Source: an uncultured Bacteroidales bacterium
Lineage (GTDB): Bacteria; Bacteroidota; Bacteroidia; Bacteroidales; UBA932
Length of the DNA stretch: 60,603 bases
Direction of reading: 5' to 3'
Assembly: GCA_900318565.1 (NCBI GenBank)
Contig: ONLD01000003.1
Span: 1 to 60,603, forward strand
Both the position numbers and the translations under genes were made by a program. Position 1 is the stretch's first letter. The number at the start of each line of letters is the position of its first letter. The notes under the pieces were generated by a model that worked only from the letters and a program-made list of their open reading frames with translations, had not been told where the DNA came from and did not search any database. Positions 9,042-18,600 of the stretch are shown here, one piece after another.

Positions 9042-9061
9042 ATAGACTTGACTGTAAGGTA

Positions 9062-10423
9062 TTACTTGCAAAGAAGAACGGTTGCACGGTTCTTCTCGGG
9101 AACCTTGGAGATGCGCTCGGTGTCACCGTACCAGTAGCAAGTGATGCGGGAAGGATCGATGCCGGCTGCGGTCAGAGCCTCGGCTACGATATTGGAGCGG
9201 TTCTCGGAGAGAGCCCAGTTGCCGTCGGCGGTACCGGTCTCACGGTCTGCAAAGCCGCAGAGGATAGCGGTAGCCTCAGGGTTCTTCTTGAGCTTCTTGA
9301 TGAGGTTGTTGATCTTGTAGCGCTCCTGGTTGCGGATGTCATACTTGCCGATGACATAGTACACAACGTTGGAAGACTTCTTGGCAGCCTCGATAGCGTC
9401 GGCAAGAGCCTGGGCCTTGGCAGCCTCGTAAGCGGCCTTCTCGGCGGCAGCCTTCTCGGCAGCGGCCTTCTCGGCAGCCTCGTCAGCGGCTTTCTTGTTG
9501 GCGCGGGCGGCATCGACTGCGTCGTTGAGAGCCTTGGTACCGGCCTTGATGGCGTCGATGTCCTTGGCGTCGATAGCCTTCTTCAGAGCATTGATGGCGT
9601 CGTTGATGGCGGCGACATCCTCAGGGAGGAAGTCATTCTCGGCAAGAGCCTTCTGAGCCCTTTCGATAGCAGCCTTGGCGGCGGCGATAGCGTCAGCAAG
9701 TTCTTTGTCAGCGCGAGCCTGTGCGGCGGCTGCCTGTGCGGCAGCGGCGGCAGCGGCGGCAGCGGCAGCCTCAGCAGCCTTCTTCTTGCCGGCGGCCTGG
9801 CCGAAGTTGAACTTCAGACCGAGGAGAGCGGTGTGCTACCAGTCGCAGTCGAGACCGGCACCGACGTTCTTCTTGGAGTTGAACTTGTCGCTCTGGGCGT
9901 TTGCAGCGTACTCGAGCTCGATGGCGATGAGGTCGGAGAGGCGGATGTCAACACCTGCGCCTGCACGGGCCACGGTGCTGAACTTGAAGCCGTTCCAGTA
10001 GTTGTTGTCTGCGGGAAGCTTGGCCTGCTCTGCACCATTGTTGAAATAACCAACGCCACCGACACCGAGGAACACGTACGGATTGAAGAGACGGCTCTTG
10101 TAACCGAACATATTGCAGATGTCGAAGGTTGCGTCGAGAGCTACCTGGGCGAAGTTGAACTTGTAGCCGTTGTCGATGGTGGCGTACCAACCCTTACCCT
10201 GCCAGCCGGAGATATCGGCACGGAGACCGAAGACGGGGCTGATCTGATATCCGAGGTCGAGAGCGGCGGCGGGAGAGATGAGCTTGCCGAAGTCCGTCTC
10301 ACCGACAGTGTGCGAAGCACCGCCCTTGATGCCCAACTGGAAGCCAGGATAGAACACATCCTGAGCAAATGCGCTCGTTGCAAGAACAAGCACGGAAGTA
10401 ATGACTAAGAATGCTTTTTTCAT
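9062..10423 (-). pseudogene. OmpA-family protein interrupted by an in-frame TAG
   Basis: The 454-codon frame from 10,423 to 9,062 is intact except for one TAG at 9,838-9,836. Codons 1-195 encode a signal peptide (MKKAFLVITSVLVLATSAFAQ split at Ala-Gln) and an eight-stranded OmpA-like barrel (GYQISPVFGLRADISG, FNPYVFLGVGGVGYF). After the TAG the same frame goes on with HTALLGLKFNFG, which looks like the last barrel strand. An Ala/Lys/Glu-rich coiled coil of about 140 residues follows. The C-terminal OmpA domain contains GFADRETGTADGNWALSENR, the peptidoglycan-binding loop. Since frame and domains are conserved on both sides, the cause is a single substitution: a recent nonsense mutation, a read-through codon or a sequencing error. 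A full-length product would tether the outer membrane to peptidoglycan. Confidence 0.8.
9836..10423 (-). CDS. N-terminal OmpA-like beta-barrel fragment, as read up to the TAG
   Basis: This is the portion translated if the TAG terminates: 195 residues with signal peptide and most of an OmpA-type barrel, ending VGAGLDCDW. It lacks the final barrel strand and the peptidoglycan-binding domain, so the truncated product would probably not fold into a stable barrel. See the full interrupted gene at 9,062-10,423. Confidence 0.6.
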   Translation of the reverse strand: MKKAFLVITSVLVLATSAFAQDVFYPGFQLGIKGGASHTVGETDFGKLISPAAALDLGYQISPVFGLRADISGWQGKGWYATIDNGYKFNFAQVALDATFDICNMFGYKSRLFNPYVFLGVGGVGYFNNGAEQAKLPADNNYWNGFKFSTVARAGAGVDIRLSDLIAIELEYAANAQSDKFNSKKNVGAGLDCDW

Positions 10424-10498
10424 ACTATTAAATGATAAATTTTTTAGCTGCTATGTAAATAGTGTGCAATTATACGGAAAATTCGGCAATAATCCAAA

Positions 10499-10535
10499 AA
10501 AAGCCGGGTGCAATTGCATTTTGCACCCGGCTTTT
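10499..10535 (-). terminator. Terminator after the duplicated FISUMP lipoprotein
   Basis: Perfect 15-bp stem with arms AAAAGCCGGGTGCAA and TTGCACCCGGCTTTT and a 7-base loop. T-runs on both strands make it usable in both directions. It lies 24 bases after the stop of the lipoprotein gene and about 75 bases upstream of the ompA start. Confidence 0.9.
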
Positions 10536-10558
10536 GAAAGCCTGAAATCTGTTGCCTG

Positions 10559-13500
10559 TTATTCCTTGACGCAGCGTACTGAGGCTGCAAAGGATCTGCT
10601 CCAGGTCGAATTCAAAACGATGTCACCGTTGCCGCTGCCCCCATAATTGAGGAACATAGCATAACTGTTGGTGCGGGCAGAACTGGCGGCAGTACGGGTC
10701 CATAGCCTGGCATACATACCGTTATGACCTCCAAGTTCACCGCCGGTACGGGCCCGGTACGCTGCAAAAGGATACCAGATATTGCCGCTTCCGAACTCTC
10801 CGCTCAGGTCCATTCCGCGGTTGACGGTATCCCAGGGGTGGGGATTCACGGAAATACCGACCTTATAGGACTCCTCGCCTTTCTTGGGCATAAAAGCCCT
10901 CGTGAAATCGCCGTCCTCTCCGCCCTTGGGGACCCTCCATCCTGCAGGACAAGGGTCGTAGATGGTCTTGACGCCATTGTCGTCCCACAGATTGTCATTC
11001 TTTTCATACATCCAGTCATAATCCTTCTCGGAAGCCCCGGAAATAAACACGGTAGGATTCTTGACAGAGAAGTCGATATTGCCTGAATTGGGAGTGCCGG
11101 CCACATTCGTCTGGTTGGATCCGCTGACCGCCGCAGTCTGGGAGGAAGCGATACCGGCCATAGTGACGAAAGGATCTTTCCTTCCCCACTGATACAGGAG
11201 GCCGAGGGAATGCACGTCGCCCTTTACGGCACTGGTGGCGCCGAGGTTCCTGTCCATAAACACGGGGCCGTCGACCTTGGTGCGGCTCTCGACTACAGGA
11301 TTACCATTGGCGTCCAAGACAGGGATGGGCTTGCCATTGGCGTCCAGGATAGGCTTGCCGTCATTTCCCAACTGATATTTGATAGTCTCAGTCACAATAT
11401 TGTAGGTCTGCTGTGTCGCTTCCGGATTGAAACCGGCGCAGGCCCAGATGTGCCAGCTCCAAAGGATTTCCCCGGTCGCTCCGACGGCACAGATTACGGC
11501 ATTGCCGTTTTTCATCGGACTCAGGACATCGAACGAAATTGTCTTGCGCTCACGGTCGAGGGTCACATTATCCACGACCGGGAGGGTAATGGAATTGGAG
11601 TCGCCATAAGTGGACCACAGAAGCCTTGCAAATACGGGCTCCATTGTCTGCGCGGTACCGTTGCCCTTGATGGAGGCATCGAAGCGGTACTGGCCTGGCT
11701 TGTCCACGATGAAGCAGTTCGCGGGGGCAAGCAGGTTCTCCTGGTCTTTGTCAACGTGCACGGAGCAGGTCGCCTTAGCGGAAGGATTCGCTACGGAAGA
11801 TACGGTAATCGTGCAATCGCCTTCACCGGCGCCCGTGACAAGACCTGTACTGGAGACAGTGGCCACGGCAGCGTTGCTGGTCTCCCATTTGACTTCAGGA
11901 TGGGTTGCGTACGAAGGAGACACGGTAGCTGTCAGTTGCTCAAAACCATAACGCTTGAGGCTGAGGCTCTGCTTATCCAGGGTGATGGACTGGACCTCGA
12001 CCTCGGGAGGGGTAAAGTCGAGCTGGCAGCGGACGTTGAAGCCGCCGGCGCGCTTGGCAGCAACTCTGGTCTGGATGGAATTCTCTGTGCCGAGCATCGA
12101 GAAGTAAGAGCCGTAGATGCCGCTTACTCCTGAGGACCACCAGAAACCGTACCACTGTATCCAGCTTACGACGGAGGTGCTTGCTGAGGCGTCGCGATAA
12201 CCGGTTGCGGGATACCAGATGGAGGGACCCTCGCCAAGAGCATAGCCGTTGTTTTCGCCGGCAAACTCAATGCCTAGCTTCTGACGGTCAAAACTTTTCG
12301 TAATACCGGTCCTGCCACCCAGTGCCTTGTACCAGAAATCAGAATCAGGGACTTTCCATCCGGGAGGACAAGGGTCATACATAGCCCTCTCGGATCCCCA
12401 GAGCTCGTCATTCTGCTGAGGCAGCCAGTCGCCGCTGTTGTCCGACGCATAGATGAAGGTCATAGGATGGGCGACACTGTAGGCCACGGTGGTATTGGCG
12501 GACATAGGCACCAGCGTATGCTTCTCCTCCACGGTCTCCGCGCTTACTGCAAGAGTGGAAGCGCCAAGGAAAGGATCCTTGCGGCCCCACTGGTAGAGGA
12601 AGCCTCTCGAGCCGGGATCGCCGGCCGTAGCATTCGCAGCACCGAGGTTGCGGTCCATCATATAACCGGCGTCGTTGTGGTATTTCTGGGCTGCCTGCAT
12701 TATATCGTAGCCTTCCCAGACCCAGATATGCCAGGTCCAGAGGATATTGCCCTGCTGGTCGCGGATTGCGACAATTGCGCTGCCGTCGTGGACGGTAGTA
12801 ATGTAAACATAATCTTCGCCGTAACTTATATCTGAAACGACACTGCCGGGAGTTATGCTGGTGTCAGTACCGTAAGTCTCCCAGAGTACATCGACGGAGA
12901 AAGGCTCGTCGTAGCTTACAGGAGTAGAGGATGCACCCATATTGACCACCGGGAACTTGTATTCGCCAAGGCCGGGAGCAATGTAGCAGTTGGCTGTAAG
13001 GCTCTCGCCAAGGATAGTGCTGAGATCCACGGGCTCGGGCGCGAAATGTTCGTCGAGCTCTCCCATATCGACAATCTTGTTCTTGGCGATGGTGAAATCG
13101 TTCTTGGACGCGGCGCTGGCAATGCGGGAGCCGTTGCGGTTGAAGCAGCGCACCTCTATACCTCCCTTGTAAGTGCCGGGGAGCAAAGAAACATAGAAAT
13201 ATCCGTCCTTGTCCTGAGTGCTCACTTTGATGGAATAAACAGGATTCTCGCCCGTGAAGGAAGCCGAAGGCTCGCCGGTATTGGAATCGAACATCACTTG
13301 CACGTCACCGCCCAGCTGGGCTTTGGTCCTGCTGTACACGCGGACAAAGGACACGTCCTGGCTCTTTACCTTGAAGCGCAGCATACTGGTAATGTTCCTG
13401 AAGTGCAGCTCAGGGTTCTCCAGGTTGACGGTATGTGCCACGGAGACGTGCGCATCGCCGAAACTGCCGTCCTGGGTGGCCTTTACGACATCTTTCAGTT

Positions 13501-13837
13501 TCATACCGCGCTTACCGTTATTGACCACGGTAGCGCCGTAAACTGCATTTACATACTCCGACGCATCGACGTAGAATTCCGCCGTACGACCGTCCGAGGC
13601 AACCTCCTTGATCTGGGCATCTTCCGAGCCGGAAGTGTAGAAGGCGACTTTGTCTCCGGCCTTCCAGATTGTACCGTTATTAGCATCCAGAGCCGTTTTA
13701 GTCGAAGATTCGAGATAAGCAGTAAAATGGCAAGGGACTCTCTGCCCCCCTGCCTGCTCAGGGTCGATATCCTTTGAGCAAGCGCCAAGGATAAAGGCCA
13801 CTGCGGACAGTGCCGCGAAAATTTTAAATTTTTTCAT
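10559..13837 (-). CDS. Surface lipoprotein with two FISUMP-type modules and a Big_2 domain
   Basis: A 1,092-residue lipoprotein; the start is MKKFKIFAALS with lipobox LGAC, not the ATG 37 codons upstream, which lies inside the small ORF. The first 280 residues or so are fimbrillin-like (STKTALDANNGTIWKAGDKV). Two homologous modules follow, each with an ANC(Y/F)I start, an I-L-W-(T/S)-W-H-I-W strand and MDRNLGA...LYQWGRKDPF. They are separated by a Big_2 domain (LDKQSLSLKRYGFEQLTATV). Both modules end in RCQLDF or RCVKE. The second holds a short imperfect repeat of DANGKPI. Such modules occur in large secreted proteins of gut Bacteroidales and Fibrobacter. Likely displayed on the surface; the ligand is unknown. 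Confidence 0.82.
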   Translation of the reverse strand: MKKFKIFAALSAVAFILGACSKDIDPEQAGGQRVPCHFTAYLESSTKTALDANNGTIWKAGDKVAFYTSGSEDAQIKEVASDGRTAEFYVDASEYVNAVYGATVVNNGKRGMKLKDVVKATQDGSFGDAHVSVAHTVNLENPELHFRNITSMLRFKVKSQDVSFVRVYSRTKAQLGGDVQVMFDSNTGEPSASFTGENPVYSIKVSTQDKDGYFYVSLLPGTYKGGIEVRCFNRNGSRIASAASKNDFTIAKNKIVDMGELDEHFAPEPVDLSTILGESLTANCYIAPGLGEYKFPVVNMGASSTPVSYDEPFSVDVLWETYGTDTSITPGSVVSDISYGEDYVYITTVHDGSAIVAIRDQQGNILWTWHIWVWEGYDIMQAAQKYHNDAGYMMDRNLGAANATAGDPGSRGFLYQWGRKDPFLGASTLAVSAETVEEKHTLVPMSANTTVAYSVAHPMTFIYASDNSGDWLPQQNDELWGSERAMYDPCPPGWKVPDSDFWYKALGGRTGITKSFDRQKLGIEFAGENNGYALGEGPSIWYPATGYRDASASTSVVSWIQWYGFWWSSGVSGIYGSYFSMLGTENSIQTRVAAKRAGGFNVRCQLDFTPPEVEVQSITLDKQSLSLKRYGFEQLTATVSPSYATHPEVKWETSNAAVATVSSTGLVTGAGEGDCTITVSSVANPSAKATCSVHVDKDQENLLAPANCFIVDKPGQYRFDASIKGNGTAQTMEPVFARLLWSTYGDSNSITLPVVDNVTLDRERKTISFDVLSPMKNGNAVICAVGATGEILWSWHIWACAGFNPEATQQTYNIVTETIKYQLGNDGKPILDANGKPIPVLDANGNPVVESRTKVDGPVFMDRNLGATSAVKGDVHSLGLLYQWGRKDPFVTMAGIASSQTAAVSGSNQTNVAGTPNSGNIDFSVKNPTVFISGASEKDYDWMYEKNDNLWDDNGVKTIYDPCPAGWRVPKGGEDGDFTRAFMPKKGEESYKVGISVNPHPWDTVNRGMDLSGEFGSGNIWYPFAAYRARTGGELGGHNGMYARLWTRTAASSARTNSYAMFLNYGGSGNGDIVLNSTWSRSFAASVRCVKE

Positions 13838-13853
13838 AATATCACAGTTTAAG

Positions 13854-13979
13854 TTACCAGTTAAATTCATCAATGCTGTAGTCCTCATTATCACCATCCG
13901 GGCTGTAGCACAGAAGGGAATCCTCGCGGTACCAACAGAGTTCCGCATTGGGAGCTGAATAAATTGCTTCTTTTTTCAT
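13854..13979 (-). CDS. Small ORF (41 aa) preceding the duplicated FISUMP lipoprotein
   Basis: A 41-codon frame starts MKKEAIYSAPNAELCWYRED and ends in an acidic tail DGDNEDYSIDEFNW. It lies 16 bases upstream of the lipoprotein start, with a TAnnTTTG box 6 bases before its own ATG. It has the same position, size and layout as the ORF at 1,710-1,874 (basic start, Tyr-rich patch with Cys, acidic end), although the sequences are not alike. It may be a leader peptide or a small partner of the lipoprotein. Confidence 0.6.
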   Translation of the reverse strand: MKKEAIYSAPNAELCWYREDSLLCYSPDGDNEDYSIDEFNW

Positions 13980-13985
13980 AACGTG

Positions 13986-13993
13986 CAAATATA
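13986..13993 (-). promoter_or_regulatory. -7 box before the small ORF/lipoprotein pair
   Basis: TATATTTG on the minus strand, its last base 6 bases before the small ORF ATG at 13,979. No TTG is visible at the expected -33 position. If this box is used, the transcript would start at or within a base or two of the start codon. Confidence 0.5.
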
Positions 13994-14004
13994 GCATATT
14001 TTTC

Positions 14005-15051
14005 TTATTTGACATACCCGCGGACAAAAGTCTCGATATACGGAATCATAGGAGAATCTGACACGAGAGACAGCTTGAAACGGTTGTTGCCGCCACGCAG
14101 GGCCTCAGAGCGGATAGTGACGGTAATAGGGAGGGTAGCACCGCCCTCCACAACATCAGGATAGTCAAAACTCACTCCAGGCCTGTTGGCAAACATCGAC
14201 TGCACGTGCAGAGGCGTCTCGGAGGAGTTTTTCAGCATCATAGTGATTTCGGCATCCTGTCCGGAGGCTATAGTCCCGAAATCATATTCACGGGCATCCA
14301 GCACGGGGAGGGCGCCGGCATTACGCTGCGCCGAAGACAGGGCGCTGAAATTGTCAGTCTGCACTGCCCTGACATATACCGGCCCCAGGGATTCTCCATT
14401 AGCGACAGGAGTAAAGCTCAATTCAACGCGCCCACGGACCAAGGAATCGGGGAGAAAGTAGTACTTGGCAAAAGTACGGGTATATGGATCCAGGCTTGTA
14501 TGATCAAAAGACAAAATCAGGCCAGGAGAAACATCTTCAATATCAAGGGTTACAGCCTGCTGAGAGAAATTAGCAAGCTCGAAGCGGCCGGTGACTTCAA
14601 CACCGGCGCTGACAAGTCCAAGGTCGATAGGGTCATATTCAAACAAAATATCTCCGCGCTTGTACTTGAAATCGCTTAGAAGCGAAGCGGGTGTCTCGTG
14701 GAAAGAGCCGCTGAAAGAAAGGAAATACGGCTGGGCCTCACCTTCCACGACAACGGTTATCTGCTTGGAAAAAGATTCCTTATAGCGTTCTTTGGTATAG
14801 CGGGCAGACACCACGCCTTTCCCGCCGGGAGGGACAGGATCAGTTGTCCAGGTAAGTTTGGTACAGGAGCAGGAAGCTACTGCATAGGAAATGGTGACCG
14901 GATGGTCGGAAACATTGGTAAAAGGGAAATCACAATCCAATTCACGGTCCTGCGCCGGGTGGTCTCCAAAATCGAAGGATGTCCTTTCGAAGTTGAGAGC
15001 ACCCGACACAGCAACGTGAAGAGTCAACAAAAATGAGATTAAAGCCGTCAA
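14005..15051 (-). CDS. DUF1573-containing exported protein
   Basis: A 348-residue protein with an N-terminal hydrophobic signal (MTALISFLLTLHVAVSGA). Residues of about 20-110 contain a DUF1573 domain: FERTSFDFGDHPAQDRELDC, then VASCSCTKLTWTTDPVPPGG, the CxC motif typical of the family. Two further beta-sandwich segments follow, the last with the DUF1573-like REYDFGTIASGQDAEI. These proteins are common in Bacteroidota periplasms or surfaces and resemble Ig-like folds; no activity is established. The gene overlaps the lipoprotein gene upstream by 4 bases (ATGA), so they are co-translated. Confidence 0.85.
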   Translation of the reverse strand: MTALISFLLTLHVAVSGALNFERTSFDFGDHPAQDRELDCDFPFTNVSDHPVTISYAVASCSCTKLTWTTDPVPPGGKGVVSARYTKERYKESFSKQITVVVEGEAQPYFLSFSGSFHETPASLLSDFKYKRGDILFEYDPIDLGLVSAGVEVTGRFELANFSQQAVTLDIEDVSPGLILSFDHTSLDPYTRTFAKYYFLPDSLVRGRVELSFTPVANGESLGPVYVRAVQTDNFSALSSAQRNAGALPVLDAREYDFGTIASGQDAEITMMLKNSSETPLHVQSMFANRPGVSFDYPDVVEGGATLPITVTIRSEALRGGNNRFKLSLVSDSPMIPYIETFVRGYVK

Positions 15052-15566
15052 GCGAATTCTTTTTTGTTAAGTCTCAAGGCCTTGGGAGCCGGAGAGTTAG
15101 GATTAATACCTTTGGAGAGATCCGCGCTGGGCTGGAACCCGTCCTTGAGGGTGAGATACCAGCGGCCGTCGATCTTTACAGGATTAAATACAAGTTTCAT
15201 ACCACCGTACATACAAACAAGGTCATTGACACCTGGGGTGGAGAAACTGTATCGCACGAGCGACCAGCCTTCCTCGGGCATACGGAGGAAACGGGGACGG
15301 AGGAAATCGCGGGAAGCAAGATCAATACGGTAGAGAACTGCGTTCTCAAGCACATTGATCATATCCAGAGCCTCATCAGTCTTATTGTACTGCACATTCT
15401 CGAAGAACTCCTTTGCAAGGTCCACTACGGCAAGGCTGTCTTCGGCTGTAAGGGAAGCAAGAAACTCGCGCTCCGCATCTGCATAAGTCCGGACCTTAGG
15501 CGAGTTATTACAGGCCGAAAGAAGGAAGCAGAAGAGGAAAGGAAAAACAAATAATCTTATTTTCAT
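15048..15566 (-). CDS. Small lipoprotein of unknown function
   Basis: A 172-residue lipoprotein; the start MKIRLFVFPF was chosen because it leads directly into the hydrophobic segment and lipobox LSAC. The mature part has an Ala/Glu-rich helical region (FLASLTAEDSLAVVDLAKEF) and a C-terminal beta part with KIDGRWYLTLKDGF. The layout recalls small lipoproteins with an NTF2-like fold, but I do not recognise the family. Its stop overlaps the start of the DUF1573 gene. It lies just after the terminator of the collagen-like gene. Confidence 0.7.
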   Translation of the reverse strand: MKIRLFVFPFLFCFLLSACNNSPKVRTYADAEREFLASLTAEDSLAVVDLAKEFFENVQYNKTDEALDMINVLENAVLYRIDLASRDFLRPRFLRMPEEGWSLVRYSFSTPGVNDLVCMYGGMKLVFNPVKIDGRWYLTLKDGFQPSADLSKGINPNSPAPKALRLNKKEFA

Positions 15567-15579
15567 AATAATGTAAAAA

Positions 15580-15606
15580 TGGCGCGCCTCACAGAGACGC
15601 GCCATA
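15580..15606 (-). terminator. Terminator of the collagen-like surface protein gene
   Basis: On the minus strand ATGGCGCG, an 11-base loop, CGCGCCAT then TTTT. It lies 19 bases after the stop at 15,625 and 14 bases upstream of the next gene. Confidence 0.85.
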
Positions 15607-15624
15607 TTTAAAGAACTATATCAA

Positions 15625-18600
15625 TTAGTTTTGATAGTTGTGCTTGGTACCCCAGACAGGGATAACAACGTCGGTATCGAACTCACCCCAAGAGTAGGTA
15701 AGGGTAACCTTGACCTTCAGGTTGAAGTCGAGAGCATAACCCATATTGTTAGCGTACCAGAACTGCCAACCACTGAGTGCATCAAGATTGGTGATGTCAA
15801 TCTCCTTCTTACCGGAAGTAATAGGATTGGTAGGATTGGCAGGATCAATCAGACCAACGATAGCAGCTTTGTTGACAACCTTGAGGGACTCGAAGGCGCC
15901 GCTACCAGGATTCCTCTGGTCGGTCTCGACGGTGTCAAGGTCGACGATGAGTTTCTGGAATCCATAGTAGTCATACCAGTCAACTTCGCAAGTGGCAGCG
16001 TCGGAGCCGGCAGGATAGTAACCCTTGGTATAGGTCTTGGTGGTCTTGTTGAAGGTGAAGATCGGGTAGTTCTGCCAATCGCGGGCGCTGAACAGAGTGC
16101 CGAAAGGTACGCGGGAACCGGTAGCCTCACCATCAACGAGGTGATTCTCCTCAGGGTTGAACTTCAGGTACACGGGACGCAGGAAGCGGACGTGGATGGT
16201 CTCGACAAGCAGTTCGCAATCGGTAGCGACGGTTCCGGCAGCTGCAGGAACTTTAGCAACGATGTCGACGTTGCAGTAGAGCAGGTGCTCGGCAAGTTCA
16301 GGATTCTCAACCTTCTCCTGAGGGTTGGTACCCCAGTTGATGAGTTTCTTGGTCTTGTCGTTGCAAGCGAAGGTGATGATGCCGTCAGGAGTCAGGGTGA
16401 TAGCCTGAGTGCCGTCCCAGTTGAGGGTACCGTCATCGACCTTGGCCCACTTCTTACCATTGACAGTGATGTCCTTGTTGTTGGCGCTGAAGCGATAGGT
16501 GTAGGTAGCACCTGTTACAGCAGTGGTAGTACCAGCCTTGACAATCTTCACGGTGTTCTCGAGCCAATCGTCATCGATGTCCTTATCGAACTCCGTGACA
16601 GGGCGGGAGTTGGAAGCGTCGCCGGGTTTCCAGTGCAGAGGTACGCGGACGTTGTTACGGACGGTAGCCAGACCGAGGTCGGTCTTTGCATCAGCAGCGA
16701 CGTCGCAATCGTTGAACCAGTAAACAGGGTTCTTCTTGATGAAGCTGACAGCAGGCTTGTCACCGATGGTGAAGGTCAGGCCGATGAACACGTGGTCACC
16801 CTTGGTGTTGGTGAAGTGTGCGTAGAGGGTCTGGCTCTTGCCGACACCGATATTCTCAGCCTGAGTCTTGTCAACGGAGAGCTGGAAGATATCGTTCACA
16901 CCAGTGATATCGGCATCGCCGGTGGTAGCAGTATCCTTCACATAGACAATCTTACCGCGGTTGTACTTGGCTGCAGGAGTTGCAGTGGTAAGCTTGTAAT
17001 CGGAGAGGGCGGTGCCGGTCTTGCCTTCGTCGAGGACATAGGTCTTGTCGGCTTCCCAAGTGTAGTTCTTACGGAACTCGTTGAAGGTGATGCCGAGACC
17101 CTGCTCGAGGACCTGGTAGGACATATCATACCACTTGGTCTCGTTTGCGAGGACTTCGCAAGCATAGCCGAGAGGCTCACCGAAGGTCTTGATATTGAAT
17201 CCGTTCACGGTAGGATCGTAAGGAGGCAGAGCAGTCTCGGAGATCTTGATCTTGAAGTAACCTGCGAGGAGGATCTTGCCGCTCTTGTCAACCAGGGTAG
17301 CGAGAACGATAGGACGACGACCGACAGCGGAGATACCTTCGCCGGCATTGTCTTTATTGATCTTCACGACATCCCAACCGGTACCGGCAGCGTTGGTCTT
17401 GGCATAAGCAGGATCAAACACCTTGGTGTCCTTCTCGATGATACCGAATGCATTCTCGGAAGTCACGTTGGAACCGACAGTGTAGTCGATAAGCTCGTAC
17501 TTGAGGTCGAGTTCAGGATATTTGGCCTGAATTTCAGCGAGAGTGGAGATCTTGGTGTCGCCTTCCACGTGCACACCGACGAAGTCGAGAGCGAAAGGAC
17601 CGCCATTGTACTTAACCTCTACGCTTGCAGGGTTCTCGGCAGCCTCACCAGCGGACTCGAAGAGCATCTTCTTACCAGTGATGACAGGAGTGCCGGCGCA
17701 GTCCTTAGCCTGATAGTTCTTGGTGAATGCAAGGTGCTTAAGCGCCTCGGGGGTAGCAACAACAGCTGCGTAGTCGGAGGTGACTATCTTGTTGTCGTTG
17801 GTCTTGTCAACACCGTAGAGGCTGAGCACGGAAACAACCTTCTGGTTTGCGGTAGAAGGGTTGAGCTTGTCAGCGTTCTTGATGGTGAACTTGACAGCAC
17901 CGATGTTGGTGTTCTTGCGGGAGATGCCCTTGAACTCAGCGCTCCAGCCAGCCTCACCTGCGCGGACCTCGACATAGTCGCGGTCGATGCAGTTGAAGCC
18001 CCACTGGCTCACCTGCTCCTCGAACTTGTAAGCCTGAGGATTGATGTGATACTCGGCAGTCTCTTCAGCGCCAAGGCTGTAGAGGTCGGGGTTACGGCCG
18101 ATCAAAGCGGGAGTGGAGGTGTTCTTTGCCTTGACGCTATAGTTACCGGCATCCTCGTAATCAGTACCGGTAGCAGTACCGGCGACAGTCACATACTGGC
18201 CGCCGAGGTAGTGGTAGTACAGGGCCTCGATGCCGCCATAGTAGAACTGAGGGATGGTAACGATGCTGGCGAGAGTAGCCTTGGTGCTGAAAGTGACAGT
18301 ACCATTCTCTGCGCCGTCAACGTTGAAGAGGGTGAGGGTGCTAGCATCCTTGTCCCAGACAGCGGTGACAGGCTTCTTGCCGTCTGCGAAGACAGGCTTC
18401 ACGGTAGCAGGATCCTCGTTGCTCACGAAGCTGAGGACACCATTGACCTCCTTGATTTCCCAGGAGATACCGTCCTTGCCGTCCTCGCCGTCCTTGCCGG
18501 GCTTGCCGGGATCGCCGGGATCGCCTTTCGGACCTTTGTCGCCAGTGGCCTTGTACTCGGTCTTGACGCCGTCAATGTACCAGTAACCGTCGGCACCGAT

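Noticed and set aside
9836-9838. TAG reassigned to an amino acid in this organism
   Set aside because: Several clear genes end in TAG (truA, era, batC, 5,887-6,447) at positions where the families end.
8768-10408. 546-codon plus-strand ORF
   Set aside because: Antisense to typA start, a terminator and ompA; low-complexity Gly/Leu/Ser content mirrors the Ala-rich OmpA linker.
13838-13948. Longer start of the duplicated FISUMP lipoprotein
   Set aside because: The extra 37 residues precede the signal peptide and overlap the small ORF in another frame.
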